DNA of 64,000 bases, taken from contig JAEWMJ010000041.1 in the NCBI GenBank assembly GCA_023393165.1, positions 13,919 through 77,918 on the forward strand, in the 5' to 3' direction. The DNA is from Bacillota bacterium. GTDB lineage: Bacteria > Bacillota > Clostridia > Christensenellales > Christensenellaceae. Under the pieces are notes generated by a model. It had not been told where the DNA came from, did no database searches, and saw nothing but the letters and a program-made list of their open reading frames with translations. The translations under genes were made by a program, and so were the position numbers. This document shows, one piece after another, positions 17,923 through 27,254 of this stretch; within the stretch, counting starts at the first letter, position 1, and every line of letters starts with the position of its first letter.

Positions 17923-19128
17923 TTAATTATTTCTATGTTTAATTTTCATTAACCAAGTCTTGATTTTATGTGGCACCACAAAAGGAAGCCATCGTTTCAG
18001 CGAAAATGATTTACGAGCAGCGACAGCAAGTCCATATTTTTTATAATCTTTCCAAAATTTTTCTGATCCCTCATAGGGTTTCCATGGACCAACAATTCTG
18101 GGATTGGGCTTTACTACCTCATCATAACCAACAGACTCTAAATTTAACGACACACTCGATAAGCTTTCCATTAGCTCCTTGCCTTTTTGTGTATTAACAA
18201 TAATAACAGACGTTCCATTTGGATTATAATATGCTTTTTTCTCATCGATGCCGTGAAAATCTCCCAATGTCAAATCTGAATAGCGGTTATCTCCCGCAAA
18301 TTTACAATGATAACAGGAAGGCCGTTGCATCATATGGAAGGCAATTCCAAGTGGCGTCCTATAATAGCTTTTTAAATATTGCTTTCCGTTTTTAAAACGC
18401 ATATTGAGCCATTGTGGAATCCAGACACTTCCACCCACATAACGCAGGTTCAGGTCAGATATCTTTGACTTAAAACGTTGCTCCATCATATCCGCATATT
18501 CGTTCATTACGCTTTCAGACGTTGGGCCCTGACATACAATGTCTATGCAATATAAACCATCATAACTTTTCCCAAGATAATTTTTAAGGGCTGCAACTTC
18601 ACAGGGGCAACCCACAAACAGTACTTTTGCTTGTTGATTTAACTTTGACTCAACGATTTTATAAATATCATTTTTACGACTCTGGATATATTTAGAGCGT
18701 TTCATTCTCTCTATATCCTTTTTGCCCCCGCATATATGATATGCACTTCTGAAGTCTTCCGCCCATACCACAGCAGCTATATATGCATCTGCTTTTTTTA
18801 AAAAGGCATTGGCAAGCACAGTGAAAAAACCGCCGGATGAGCTAGATAATACAATATTCTCGTCAAGCACATAGCCGGCATACGATTCTCGAAGCTCATG
18901 GCGTTTTAAAACAGGCGATAATTCGGGACATACACGAACACATTTTTGGCAGCGGATACATTTTGGGGCATCCATATACGGATACCGGAACCCATATTCG
19001 CCCGATTGCATAGATATAATGCCTTCCGGGCATACATTGACGCATGCCTCACATCCGCAGCAGCGAAATTGCTCCATATTATCAAAAACAGGTATATTAC
19101 ATATATCTTTTGCCGAAGATTCAGTCAT
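17923..19128 (-). CDS. FrhB-like Fe-S oxidoreductase associated with pyruvyl transferases
   Basis: This ~401-residue protein begins with two 4Fe-4S ferredoxin motifs (CCGCEACVNVCP and CIRCQKCVRVCP). It continues into domains like the beta subunit of coenzyme F420 hydrogenase/dehydrogenase, with SSSGGFFTVL, VGCPCEVAALK and CYHCKFA as conserved points. Bacterial members commonly sit next to polysaccharide pyruvyl transferases, as here. The redox role in glycan modification is not established. I prefer ATG 19128 over TTG 19149 because GAAAAGGAA precedes it, although spacing is long. The gene lies 30 bases downstream of the acetyltransferase gene. Confidence 0.82.
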   Translation of the reverse strand: MTESSAKDICNIPVFDNMEQFRCCGCEACVNVCPEGIISMQSGEYGFRYPYMDAPKCIRCQKCVRVCPELSPVLKRHELRESYAGYVLDENIVLSSSSGGFFTVLANAFLKKADAYIAAVVWAEDFRSAYHICGGKKDIERMKRSKYIQSRKNDIYKIVESKLNQQAKVLFVGCPCEVAALKNYLGKSYDGLYCIDIVCQGPTSESVMNEYADMMEQRFKSKISDLNLRYVGGSVWIPQWLNMRFKNGKQYLKSYYRTPLGIAFHMMQRPSCYHCKFAGDNRYSDLTLGDFHGIDEKKAYYNPNGTSVIIVNTQKGKELMESLSSVSLNLESVGYDEVVKPNPRIVGPWKPYEGSEKFWKDYKKYGLAVAARKSFSLKRWLPFVVPHKIKTWLMKIKHRNN

Positions 19129-19158
19129 AAATAAAAATTTCCTTTTCAACAGAATGTA

Positions 19159-19899
19159 TCAGTAAAAATGCCAAGTTGGCTTACCGCTTAAAACATATCT
19201 TAAATCATGCGTTCTCTCGCCTATTTTCTTCGCAGGGATACCGCCATATATGCCATACGCCTCACAATCCTTGGTTATACAAGCTCTTGAGGCAACCACC
19301 GCACCTTTCCCTATACGCGCCCCGGGCAATATGGATGAACCTGAGCAGATCCACGCATGATCCTCTATTTTTACGGGCAGAGAATGATCCTCTGTTACAC
19401 GGAACCATGGATCATTCACATTATGCTCCATGGTCCAGACTCGGACATCCGCTCCAAACACCACATTATCTCCAATTTCTATGCCAGACCTTCCGTCAAG
19501 AAGGTTATTATTTCCAATGATACAATTTCCAGCTTTAATATTCCAGGGAGAACGCAATTCGCACCCACCGTTAATCACGGTGTTTTTCGTCGCTTTCATA
19601 CAAAAAACATGTCGGAATATCCAGTTGCGCACACGATTGCTCGGAAACCTGCCAACCAATATCGAAGAGTAGCGCATCCATCCATAAAGATATTGGTTCA
19701 TCCTTTGAAAAATACTCTTTGATTTATTCTCAACCGGATCCTTCATATTTTTTATATTTTCTACGTCAAGCAAATCTTTATTACCCGTTTTCTTTTTGCG
19801 TTCTACTTTTACAGCAAATCTGCAATATGCTGATAGAAGTAAAAGATTTATAAAAGGTATGATGAGAAGAATAAGAAATATCCATTCAATTAATCTCAT
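19159..19899 (-). CDS. Hexapeptide-repeat O-acetyltransferase (WcaF/NodL-like) with N-terminal membrane anchor
   Basis: This 246-residue protein probably acetylates a sugar using acetyl-CoA. Residues 5-26 form one hydrophobic helix, followed by a basic, charged linker to about residue 65. From ~100 the left-handed beta-helix begins, with hexapeptide repeats (INGGCELRSP, IGNNNLLDGRSGIEIGDNVVFG) and a candidate catalytic His in TMEHNVND. A second repeat block contains SSILPGARIGKGAVVASRA and the usual end YGGIPAKKIG. Its ATG overlaps the pyruvyl transferase TGA (ATGA), indicating translational coupling. The anchor suggests work on a lipid-linked intermediate. Confidence 0.85.
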   Translation of the reverse strand: MRLIEWIFLILLIIPFINLLLLSAYCRFAVKVERKKKTGNKDLLDVENIKNMKDPVENKSKSIFQRMNQYLYGWMRYSSILVGRFPSNRVRNWIFRHVFCMKATKNTVINGGCELRSPWNIKAGNCIIGNNNLLDGRSGIEIGDNVVFGADVRVWTMEHNVNDPWFRVTEDHSLPVKIEDHAWICSGSSILPGARIGKGAVVASRACITKDCEAYGIYGGIPAKKIGERTHDLRYVLSGKPTWHFY

Positions 19900-20990
19900 A
19901 ACTTCACTCCCTTTTTAATACATGCATTGGATACTTTTTTTAATGAATCTGTCAAATATTGAAAAGAAATTAATTTTTTCTGATTAATAACATATGAAAC
20001 ATTAGCATAGTTTATCGGCTGCTCTTCCAGATACTGCTCAATGCTTTTATCCAATGTATAATAACCACGGGATATCTGCATATCCTCTAACAAACTGCTC
20101 ACTTTGTTAACATTATGAATAAAGCCTGTACTAATGAATTCTTTCTGATTTTTGACTGCAAAAATTGTTCCATGGAAGGAATCTGTGATTACTAGGGAGG
20201 CATGCATAAATGCACCCATCCATTGAGGCACAGAGGCCAGAGCATATGATTTATCAGCCCAACGCCGTTGCCTGCCTATTGAAACAACTTTCAGATTGTT
20301 TTTATTAGCATATTCCCTGATTCTTTTTTCATATTCATCTAGCTCGCAGAATGCGTAAATAAGAATATAGTTTTTTTCGGGCAAGGGTTCTGCAATATCA
20401 GAAAAATCATATAAAAGGGTTGGATCTAAAACCACTGTCACTTCCCTATCGCTGTTATTCTGCATCAACTCCGCGGTGTATTTATCACGTGCAGACACAG
20501 CCGCCATATTTTCAAGGCTATTGCGGACATTTTCAGGTAGAATGGTATGGACATCGGTTTGCCCCGAGCAGGGAGCATAGGTTATTTTAGGTGTATTATT
20601 TATTCCCACACCATAATTCACATCGCTATAAAACTGATGATTTATTTTAAATACTTCATCGCTTCCTAAAATCACAAGGTCATATTCCAATGCATCTATG
20701 TCATGTCCGTTGTATACGCGCCGACTAATCCTATACGTTTTATGGAGATCACAAAAGCGGCTAAGACCTGCTACTGCTTTAATGGAACGTATTGGGTGCA
20801 AAAGGCCTTTGCGATGCCCAATGACCATCAAGACATTCCCTATATAAATACCGAATCGGGACCTTTTCGGATAGTACATAATAAATTCACAAGTGTGTCC
20901 CATATTCTCCAAAATATTATACAGCGCATACGAATGCGCTTGAGCACCATAATTGGCTCCGAAAAACCATGTTAAAATTCCAATTTTCAT
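19896..20990 (-). CDS. Polysaccharide pyruvyl transferase family protein
   Basis: This 364-residue enzyme is predicted to add pyruvate from phosphoenolpyruvate as a ketal onto a surface sugar. It shows family motifs: N-terminal GILTWFFGANYGAQAHSYAL, LVILGSDEVFKIN near residue 105, FHGTIFAVKN (the conserved His of the CsaB/PssM-like fold) near 265, and a SARDKYTAELM segment. I chose ATG 20990, with GGGG six bases upstream. GTG 21002 has no site. It overlaps the acetyltransferase gene by four bases and lies 22 bases after the GT4 gene. Pyruvylation would add negative charge to the glycan. Confidence 0.88.
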   Translation of the reverse strand: MKIGILTWFFGANYGAQAHSYALYNILENMGHTCEFIMYYPKRSRFGIYIGNVLMVIGHRKGLLHPIRSIKAVAGLSRFCDLHKTYRISRRVYNGHDIDALEYDLVILGSDEVFKINHQFYSDVNYGVGINNTPKITYAPCSGQTDVHTILPENVRNSLENMAAVSARDKYTAELMQNNSDREVTVVLDPTLLYDFSDIAEPLPEKNYILIYAFCELDEYEKRIREYANKNNLKVVSIGRQRRWADKSYALASVPQWMGAFMHASLVITDSFHGTIFAVKNQKEFISTGFIHNVNKVSSLLEDMQISRGYYTLDKSIEQYLEEQPINYANVSYVINQKKLISFQYLTDSLKKVSNACIKKGVKL

Positions 20991-21012
20991 GTAAAACCCC
21001 ACTTTTCAGAAT

Positions 21013-22137
21013 TTAATCAACTAAAATAGCCTTTAATTTTGTATAATAACTTTCAGTTTGATATTTATCACAAAAACGGTTTCTTACTTCGAGATTAAAT
21101 CTTGGAGCAGTAGGTTCATCGTATGCAGTATTAAGCGCATTAATAAATTCCTGACTGCTGTTGCATTCAACAATCCCTGATACATCAGAAACAACATATC
21201 CTTCCAGCGCTTCTTTTGTTGCAAATATATTCTTTCCATACATCATAGCTTCAGCTGTTTTTACTTTCATTCCATCTCCTGACAAAATAGGAGAAACGAT
21301 AGCATCAGCCTTGTTGTAATAATCTTCAAGGCAATCTACTGTGCCAACGACATCAACATTATCTCTTTGAAGGAGCTCTTTTTTTGTCTCAAACCCCCTA
21401 CCTACGATCGTCAGCTTGCTTTTTACGTGAGGCATTACATTTTTTACAAACCAGGATAACCCTTCCAGGTTTGAATGGAATAAAGAACCAACAAACAGGA
21501 TATTTTCTATACGAATCCTTTCATAACTGTTTGCATCAGAAGGTATTGTCTGTAACATATCTTCAAAGGTAATTGGAAGTATAAAGTCGGCTTTACGTCC
21601 ATAAATGTTTTCCATTAGGTTCGCATCCCGTTGATTTAAACAAATTATTCGATGCGCAGCGGCTATTGCTTTTCGTTCATTATTAAAAAAAGCCGGATAT
21701 AAAATCAAAAAGGCTGGATTGCTCTTTGCCATATGAATAATATAATTTTTTTCTATATTTTGTACAAATACTACCTTCTTTATGTCTTTATTTATGTGTT
21801 CAGCTAAAATACCAAGACGGGTATCGCCAAAAACCACCCTATCACACTGCAGAGAATCGATATATTCGCATATCTCGCGTTCTCTTCTTTGGGTAAAGTA
21901 AATCCGCCCCTGCAATGCATACTTAAAAACAGACTTTATACTTCTGCTCTGGCAAAAGCATCTCGAATGATCATTGTTTTTTATCGTATAGCCTTTATTA
22001 GGAGCTATAACGCATGCATATACGTTTTCTTCGCCAACAATTTTCTGAAGTAAATCATAGTATCTTTTACTACATTGTGTTCCGCCATTTTTAGTTGCGC
22101 CAAAAATGTCATTCATTGTTATATAAACTATCTTCAT
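21013..22137 (-). CDS. Glycosyltransferase family 4-like protein
   Basis: This 374-residue GT-B fold enzyme is the first gene of the minus operon reaching down to the flippase. Its N-terminal domain begins MKIVYITMNDIFGATKNGG, the acceptor-side strand/loop. The C-terminal donor domain has ILFVGSLFHSNLEGL, LTIVGRGF, and ADAIVSPILSGDGMKVKTAEAM, where the Glu binds the nucleotide sugar as in GT4 EX7E-type motifs. A TTGCAT/TATAAT promoter lies at 22240-22268. The ribosome site is weak. Donor and acceptor are not predictable. Confidence 0.85.
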   Translation of the reverse strand: MKIVYITMNDIFGATKNGGTQCSKRYYDLLQKIVGEENVYACVIAPNKGYTIKNNDHSRCFCQSRSIKSVFKYALQGRIYFTQRREREICEYIDSLQCDRVVFGDTRLGILAEHINKDIKKVVFVQNIEKNYIIHMAKSNPAFLILYPAFFNNERKAIAAAHRIICLNQRDANLMENIYGRKADFILPITFEDMLQTIPSDANSYERIRIENILFVGSLFHSNLEGLSWFVKNVMPHVKSKLTIVGRGFETKKELLQRDNVDVVGTVDCLEDYYNKADAIVSPILSGDGMKVKTAEAMMYGKNIFATKEALEGYVVSDVSGIVECNSSQEFINALNTAYDEPTAPRFNLEVRNRFCDKYQTESYYTKLKAILVD

Positions 22138-22187
22138 TATTCTTAATTACTCCAAAGTTTGCTGCTGTAAACAGCCTGATTCTGATC

Positions 22188-22209
22188 AATATGCAAACAA
22201 TATGCAAAC
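22188..22209. repeat. Perfect 11-bp direct tandem repeat in operon leader
   Basis: AATATGCAAAC occurs twice in direct succession (22188-22198 and 22199-22209). The repeat lies in the predicted transcribed leader of the GT4/pyruvyl transferase operon, about 25 bases after the expected transcription start. Spacing of one DNA turn would suit a dimeric regulator, but no partner is known. Confidence 0.5.
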
Positions 22210-22239
22210 ACATTATTTTGCTTTAATCAAGACTTCAAC

Positions 22240-22268
22240 ATTATAGCAATGTTTCGAATACTATGCAA
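22240..22268 (-). promoter_or_regulatory. Sigma-A-like promoter for the pyruvyl transferase operon
   Basis: On the minus strand, -35 TTGCAT (22263-22268) and -10 TATAAT (22240-22245) are separated by 17 bases. Transcription would start near 22233 and read the GT4, pyruvyl transferase, acetyltransferase, Fe-S and flippase genes. Confidence 0.7.
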
Positions 22269-22333
22269 CTAACGCATGTTATATTAAGGCATTCTATTAC
22301 AATACCTATTTTAATTTCCACATCATAACATTT

Positions 22334-23473
22334 TCATTTTAGAAACCACAGATTCTCCACCGTTTCCCTCATTCTGTCCCAATCATATTTATAGGCCTCA
22401 TTTTTTACGTTTTCCTCGAATTCCGCCGCTTTATTCTGTTCAAAAAAGTAAATCACTTTTACGGCAATCTCTTTTGGATTTTGAGGCTGGGCAATATACC
22501 CTGTTTTTCCATCCAGCACAACTTCCGGCAAGCCGCCGACCTTTGTAGCTATAACAGGTTTGTTAAAGCCGTAGGCAATCTGTACAATACCGCTTTGCGT
22601 TGCGGATTCATAGGGCAATACAACAAGATCGGCGGCTGCGAAAAATTTTTCCACTTCTCTATCCGGAATGTAATCGTCATATATTTTAAGATGATTGCCT
22701 ACGCCCAGACTATCGATCAAGTCAATATATTCCTGCTTGTTTTTTCCAAAGTCGCCTACAATCAGCAATTTTGCGTCTAAAAATTTTTCCGTTATTTGCG
22801 GCAGAGCACGGATTAAATGTTTAAGCCCTTTATATTCCCTTACAAACCCAAAAAACAACAATACTTTTTCGGAAGGAGACAAACCCAGTTTCTCTCTGGA
22901 GGTACCTTTATCTGCATTTTCAAATTTAAACGCATTGTAGGTAGGATGCACCGCAACTTTGTATTTGGCATCCGATTTTATGGACAGCAAATCTTCCGCA
23001 TCCATTTTTGAATGTACAATAAAATAATCCCCTTTTGATAAAGTCGATTTTGTAAGCTTATTGTCCATAGGAAACCGCTCATGCGGAAAAACATTGTGAC
23101 ATAAAAAAAGTATTTTTACGCCCTTCAAACGTTTTATAATAGCTTTATAGCAAAAGGCAAAATAAGGGTGCCACCACTGAAAAATAACCAGGTCGGGTTT
23201 TAATTCTCTGATCCGTTTGGCTACGGGTGACCAATTAAAAGGATTTGACGTATTAATTAGATATTCGGTGTTTTCAATTTTAAAAGCATCGTTTTTATAA
23301 TCTCTCTGTTCTTTTCGAAACAATATTTTGGGATACTGCATCTTGTATGAGATCATTGAAACATCGTATTTTTGATTTAAATTCCGAAACATAAGTCCCG
23401 TATAGTGCGAAATCCCCCCTTTGAACGGGAAAACGGGACCAACCATCACAATTTTTTGAAGCTGCTCAACCAT
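22334..23473 (-). CDS. Glycosyltransferase family 4 protein
   Basis: This 379-residue GT-B enzyme has IVMVGPVFPFKGGISHYTGL at the N-terminus (glycine-rich acceptor loop). In the donor domain it has VLLFFGFVREYKGLKHLIRA, LLIVGDFGKNK, and LVVLPYESATQSGIVQIAYGFNKPVIATKVGGLPE, the classic GT4 donor-binding region with the second EX7E Glu replaced by Gln (SATQSGIVQIA). The start is the second of two close ATGs, with AAAGGA upstream. It is 20 bases after the GT2 gene, so these two form a unit that could pair polyprenyl-sugar synthesis with glycan assembly. The sugar is not known. Confidence 0.87.
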   Translation of the reverse strand: MVEQLQKIVMVGPVFPFKGGISHYTGLMFRNLNQKYDVSMISYKMQYPKILFRKEQRDYKNDAFKIENTEYLINTSNPFNWSPVAKRIRELKPDLVIFQWWHPYFAFCYKAIIKRLKGVKILFLCHNVFPHERFPMDNKLTKSTLSKGDYFIVHSKMDAEDLLSIKSDAKYKVAVHPTYNAFKFENADKGTSREKLGLSPSEKVLLFFGFVREYKGLKHLIRALPQITEKFLDAKLLIVGDFGKNKQEYIDLIDSLGVGNHLKIYDDYIPDREVEKFFAAADLVVLPYESATQSGIVQIAYGFNKPVIATKVGGLPEVVLDGKTGYIAQPQNPKEIAVKVIYFFEQNKAAEFEENVKNEAYKYDWDRMRETVENLWFLK

Positions 23474-23493
23474 TCATTTGCATCCTTTAAATA

Positions 23494-24456
23494 CTATTTC
23501 ATTTTATCTTTTGTTTCGCTGTCATACTCCAACTTTTTAACTCTGTACAGCAATTCGTCCGCTACTTTTCTGTTGGCTGAGATCATGTCCGCCAAAAATG
23601 CAAAAACAGCCAGCAGGACCGCAATGGTAATTAATATGGATGCAAGTATTAAAGATTGTATATGTCCATGCGTTATGCCGGAAGCATAGAAATATAAAAA
23701 ACGAACCGCAGGAATGAGGCCACCAATCAAAAATATAAGTGCCAGCGTTAAAAAGACTTTCAGTGGATGTTTGGCGATATAAGTCCGTATAATTGTTCCG
23801 GCTGATCTTTGAATATAGCTTCCCATGCTTTTAAACAGCCTTGATTCCCGAAGTTTTCCATTCGTATGTATTTTAACGTTTTCAATGCTTATTTTTTTAT
23901 TCCCCGCATCGATGATGGTTTCCAGTGTATAAGTATATTCCGAAATTACATTGATCTTCATTGCGGTGTCCCGGGAATACGCCCTAAATCCACTTGTTGT
24001 ATCCGCAACATTACTTTTTGAAGCTTTACGCACTACCCCGCTGCCTGTCTTTTGCAGTTTCTTTTTAACCGTTGAAAAATGCTCGATACTATCGGTATCA
24101 CGATCACCGATAACCATTTCTGCCCGGCCCTCCACAATTGGCCGCACCAACGCCGGGATATCTCCCCCGTAATACTGGTTGTCCCCATCCGTATTTACAA
24201 TGATATCCGCGCCCAGGCGCAGGCATGCGTCCAAACCCGCCATAAAAGCTTTGGCAAGTCCTCTGTTATTGGAAAAGCGCACAATATGGTTAATGCCCAA
24301 ATCCTGCGCCACCGCAACAGTGCTGTCATCACTGCCGTCATCTATTACTAAAGTCTCAATCGCTTCAATCCCATCAATCTTTTTAGGCAGATCGGCTATC
24401 ACTTTGGGCAAAGTGGTCTCTTCATTGTAGCAAGGGATTTGAATTATGAGTTTCAT
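23494..24456 (-). CDS. Polyprenyl-phosphate glycosyltransferase, DPM1/GtrB-like GT2 with C-terminal membrane hairpin
   Basis: This 320-residue enzyme probably moves a sugar from a nucleotide donor to polyprenyl phosphate. The catalytic domain has IQIPCYNEETTLPKVI, TLVIDDGSDDSTV, NNRGLAKAFMAGL and the metal motif NTDGDNQY, all typical of dolichyl-phosphate-mannose synthases and GtrB. Residues ~225-295 hold two membrane helices, followed by a short charged coiled coil (RKVADELLYRVKKLEYDSE). AGGAGAAATTCAG precedes the ATG. The nearby GDP-mannose genes make GDP-mannose a plausible donor, which is inference. Confidence 0.88.
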   Translation of the reverse strand: MKLIIQIPCYNEETTLPKVIADLPKKIDGIEAIETLVIDDGSDDSTVAVAQDLGINHIVRFSNNRGLAKAFMAGLDACLRLGADIIVNTDGDNQYYGGDIPALVRPIVEGRAEMVIGDRDTDSIEHFSTVKKKLQKTGSGVVRKASKSNVADTTSGFRAYSRDTAMKINVISEYTYTLETIIDAGNKKISIENVKIHTNGKLRESRLFKSMGSYIQRSAGTIIRTYIAKHPLKVFLTLALIFLIGGLIPAVRFLYFYASGITHGHIQSLILASILITIAVLLAVFAFLADMISANRKVADELLYRVKKLEYDSETKDKMK

Positions 24457-24501
24457 CTGAATTTCTCCTATAAAAACTTCTAACTTCTAAAATACTATAA
24501 T

Positions 24502-24530
24502 ATTTTATAATGTTTTTACATTTATTACAA
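24502..24530 (-). promoter_or_regulatory. Possible sigma-A promoter for the GT2/GT4 pair
   Basis: On the minus strand, TTGTAA (24525-24530) and TAAAAT (24502-24507) are spaced by 17 bases. Expected transcription would start near 24495, about 40 bases before the GT2 ATG. The region is AT-rich, so chance matches are likely. Confidence 0.4.
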
Positions 24531-24600
24531 GGCTTATAGGATTATTATTTAGGTTATAGTTCATATACCCTGACTTTTGAAATATCTGTTTATGGTTTAA

Positions 24601-26313
24601 TTATAAATTAAATTTTTTTAATAATTCAATCAAAGACTCTTTTACTTTACCGAACAAGTCTTTGCTTATTGTCTGATCGGCACATTTCAGCGAATAATAA
24701 ATTTTAAGTTTGGGTTCTGTTCCGGAAGGGCGGATAATCACGGAGGAACCGTTAGCCAGAAACAGTCCAACAACATCCGAGGAAGGAAGCGTAATATGCC
24801 TGACCACTCCTTTTTCATATTCCCTAGACAAGAGATAATCCCTGACCGTTTGGACGACTAACCCGCCTAATACGGCAGGCGGATCTATCCGCAGCGAATG
24901 CATGATTTCCCGCATGGTTTCCATGCCGCTTTCGCCTTTAAAAGTATAGCTTTCCAGTTTTTCATAATAAAATCCGTATTTTTTATACAAGACATTCAGC
25001 ACATCAACCAGTGTCTTTCCTTGCTGTTTGTAATAAGCAGTCATTTGGCAGATCAGCATGGAAGCCAAAACCGCGTCCTTATCCCGAACATACGAGCCTG
25101 CCAAATAACCGTAACTTTCTTCAAAGCCAAAAACGAAACGGCCCTCTTCCCCTTTTTCCTCCAATCTGCCGATGTTTTCGCCGATAAATTTAAAACCGGT
25201 CAGTACGTTTATCAGTTCAACCCCGAAAGAATCCGCAACAGCCTGCGCCATTTCGGATGTAACTATCGTTTTTATCGCGACAGGTCTTTCCGGCATCATA
25301 CCTGATTGCTTCTTAATGCTGCATATAAAATCAAACAGCAGGATACCCATTTGATTGCCGTTTATCTGGACATAAGCGCCTTGATATTTTACGGCAGTTC
25401 CAACTCTGTCGCAATCCGGATCTGTGGCGAGAACAATATCCGCATCCGTTTTATAGGCTTCACGGATAGCCAGGCGGAGAGCGGATTCCTCTTCGGGATT
25501 TGGATAAGGACAGGTTTTAAATGTGCTGTCGGGATTTTCCTGCTCCGGAACTGCAACAATATCGTGAATACCTATTTTTTTTAGTATGTGTTTTACAGGT
25601 TTGTTACCGGTTCCATTCAGCGGTGAATATACCACCCGCAGGTCTGCGCCTTCGCAGGTAAACAGACTCAGATTAATTATCTCATTAAAATATGTATCCG
25701 ATACAAATTTCGGCACGGCCTGAATCAAGCCTTTTTCATATAAAGAATCATAATGATCCGATTCGGTATCCTTAAAAATATCCACCGAACGGATGCATTC
25801 GGTTATTTTATCAGCTGCGGCGAGCGTAATCTGGCAGCCGTCATTCCCATATACCTTATACCCGTTATATTCCGCCGGATTATGGCTTGCTGTGATTACA
25901 ATCCCTGCGCTCGTTTTCAATGTTCGTATGGCAAATGAAAGCATGGGCGTTGGTGTCAATTCGTTGAAAATATATACCCGGACTCCGTTCGCCGCAAACA
26001 CCTCGGCCGCCGCTTCAGCAAAAACCAGAGAATTCTTCCTGCTGTCAAATGCAATAGCAACGCTTGGATTTCGAAATAATTCATTTAAATATATACTAAG
26101 GCCCTTCGTCGCCTTTTTTACGGTATAAACATTCATCCGGTTGGACCCTGCCCCGAGCCCCCCCCTGAGTCCTCCCGTACCGAATTGCAGGTCAGAATAA
26201 AATCTCTCCGCTATAGTTTCATCATCTGCTTCCATGGATTTCAGTTCTTGAATAATCTCAGGATCGTATGTCGCGCATTGGACCCATTTGTTATATATAT
26301 CCTTGATTGTCAA
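24601..26313 (-). CDS. Phosphoglucomutase/phosphomannomutase (alpha-D-phosphohexomutase)
   Basis: This 570-residue enzyme interconverts hexose 6- and 1-phosphates. It has the active-site serine loop TASHNPAEYNGYKVYG, the metal-binding DPDCDRVG, the sugar-binding GFEESYGY and the phosphate-binding RPSGTEPKLKIYY. Length fits the PgcA/ManB-type long form common in Firmicutes. It starts with TTG overlapping the manA TGA (TTGA), with GGAGG five bases before. Its place after manC and manA indicates supply of mannose-1-phosphate, though glucose-1-phosphate activity is also likely. Confidence 0.92.
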   Translation of the reverse strand: MTIKDIYNKWVQCATYDPEIIQELKSMEADDETIAERFYSDLQFGTGGLRGGLGAGSNRMNVYTVKKATKGLSIYLNELFRNPSVAIAFDSRKNSLVFAEAAAEVFAANGVRVYIFNELTPTPMLSFAIRTLKTSAGIVITASHNPAEYNGYKVYGNDGCQITLAAADKITECIRSVDIFKDTESDHYDSLYEKGLIQAVPKFVSDTYFNEIINLSLFTCEGADLRVVYSPLNGTGNKPVKHILKKIGIHDIVAVPEQENPDSTFKTCPYPNPEEESALRLAIREAYKTDADIVLATDPDCDRVGTAVKYQGAYVQINGNQMGILLFDFICSIKKQSGMMPERPVAIKTIVTSEMAQAVADSFGVELINVLTGFKFIGENIGRLEEKGEEGRFVFGFEESYGYLAGSYVRDKDAVLASMLICQMTAYYKQQGKTLVDVLNVLYKKYGFYYEKLESYTFKGESGMETMREIMHSLRIDPPAVLGGLVVQTVRDYLLSREYEKGVVRHITLPSSDVVGLFLANGSSVIIRPSGTEPKLKIYYSLKCADQTISKDLFGKVKESLIELLKKFNL

Positions 26314-27254
26314 TTTTGCCTCCGTCCGACAGCCGTCTTTAAAACAACCGAATTGCCCTGTAAAGTATATGCACCCATATCAGCTGGTACAAACAGGCTT
26401 GTTCCTATTTCAACGGGTATTTTCAGTCCGTTGAACAAAAGCAGGCAGTTACCTTTGATACACAGCAAGCTATGAAACGATTCCGCCCCAGCCGTTATTA
26501 CCATCTTACCGTCCAGCTTAATTTCCTGCATATAAAAATCAGCACAATCCATAATACCATTTTTCATGAGTGGGACTGCTTGAATTTTCTCCAGTACCGC
26601 CACATCCGCAGCCTTTTCAATATGTAATTCCCTTTGCTTCCCGTACTTGTCAGTTCTGAAATAATCGAATATCCGGTAGGTAATATTGCAATTGCTGCCG
26701 ATTTCTACAACCGTCATCCCTTTTCCTATAGCATGGATTATGCCGGAATCTATAAAAAAAACGTCGCCGGGCTTTACAGAAACCCTGTTTAATGTTTCTA
26801 AGATGGTCCCATCTTTTGCTCTTGCTAAAAATTCTTCCCTGCTGAGTTTTCTGTTAAATCCATAGTATAAAAAAGCATCCCGGATACAGTCCATCACATA
26901 CCAAGCTTCTTTCTTTCCCGGCTGATTCTCAACCCTGCCTGCATAAGCCGTATCAGGGTGGACTTGTATGGAAAGATGATCGGCTGCATCGATTATTTTC
27001 AATAATAAAGGCATTTCTCCGTTATTACAATAATTACCCAATACAGCGCCTTTCGTATCTTGAATATAATCATTCAGCGTTTTGCCTGCATATTTACCGT
27101 TTGCAATCCCGGTTATACCATCCCAATGGCAGGATAAAACCCAGCTTTCGGCTATCCTATCAGGAGAGCAAGCGCCTTTATATATTTTTTTTAAATTTTT
27201 TCCGCCCCAAACGTACTCCTTGAAAACAGGGCTTAATATCATTGGATAATGCAT
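26310..27254 (-). CDS. manA: Mannose-6-phosphate isomerase, class I
   Basis: This 314-residue zinc enzyme converts fructose-6-phosphate and mannose-6-phosphate. Motifs include KEYVWGGKNLKKIY at the N-terminus, LSIQVHPD with zinc ligands Gln and His, GKKEAWYVMD with the Glu ligand, and SGIIHAIGKGMTVVEIG with the final His ligand. Its length matches the short bacterial class I form. The start follows the manC stop directly and the gene overlaps the mutase by four bases, so the three form a tight GDP-mannose operon. Confidence 0.93.
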   Translation of the reverse strand: MHYPMILSPVFKEYVWGGKNLKKIYKGACSPDRIAESWVLSCHWDGITGIANGKYAGKTLNDYIQDTKGAVLGNYCNNGEMPLLLKIIDAADHLSIQVHPDTAYAGRVENQPGKKEAWYVMDCIRDAFLYYGFNRKLSREEFLARAKDGTILETLNRVSVKPGDVFFIDSGIIHAIGKGMTVVEIGSNCNITYRIFDYFRTDKYGKQRELHIEKAADVAVLEKIQAVPLMKNGIMDCADFYMQEIKLDGKMVITAGAESFHSLLCIKGNCLLLFNGLKIPVEIGTSLFVPADMGAYTLQGNSVVLKTAVGRRQN

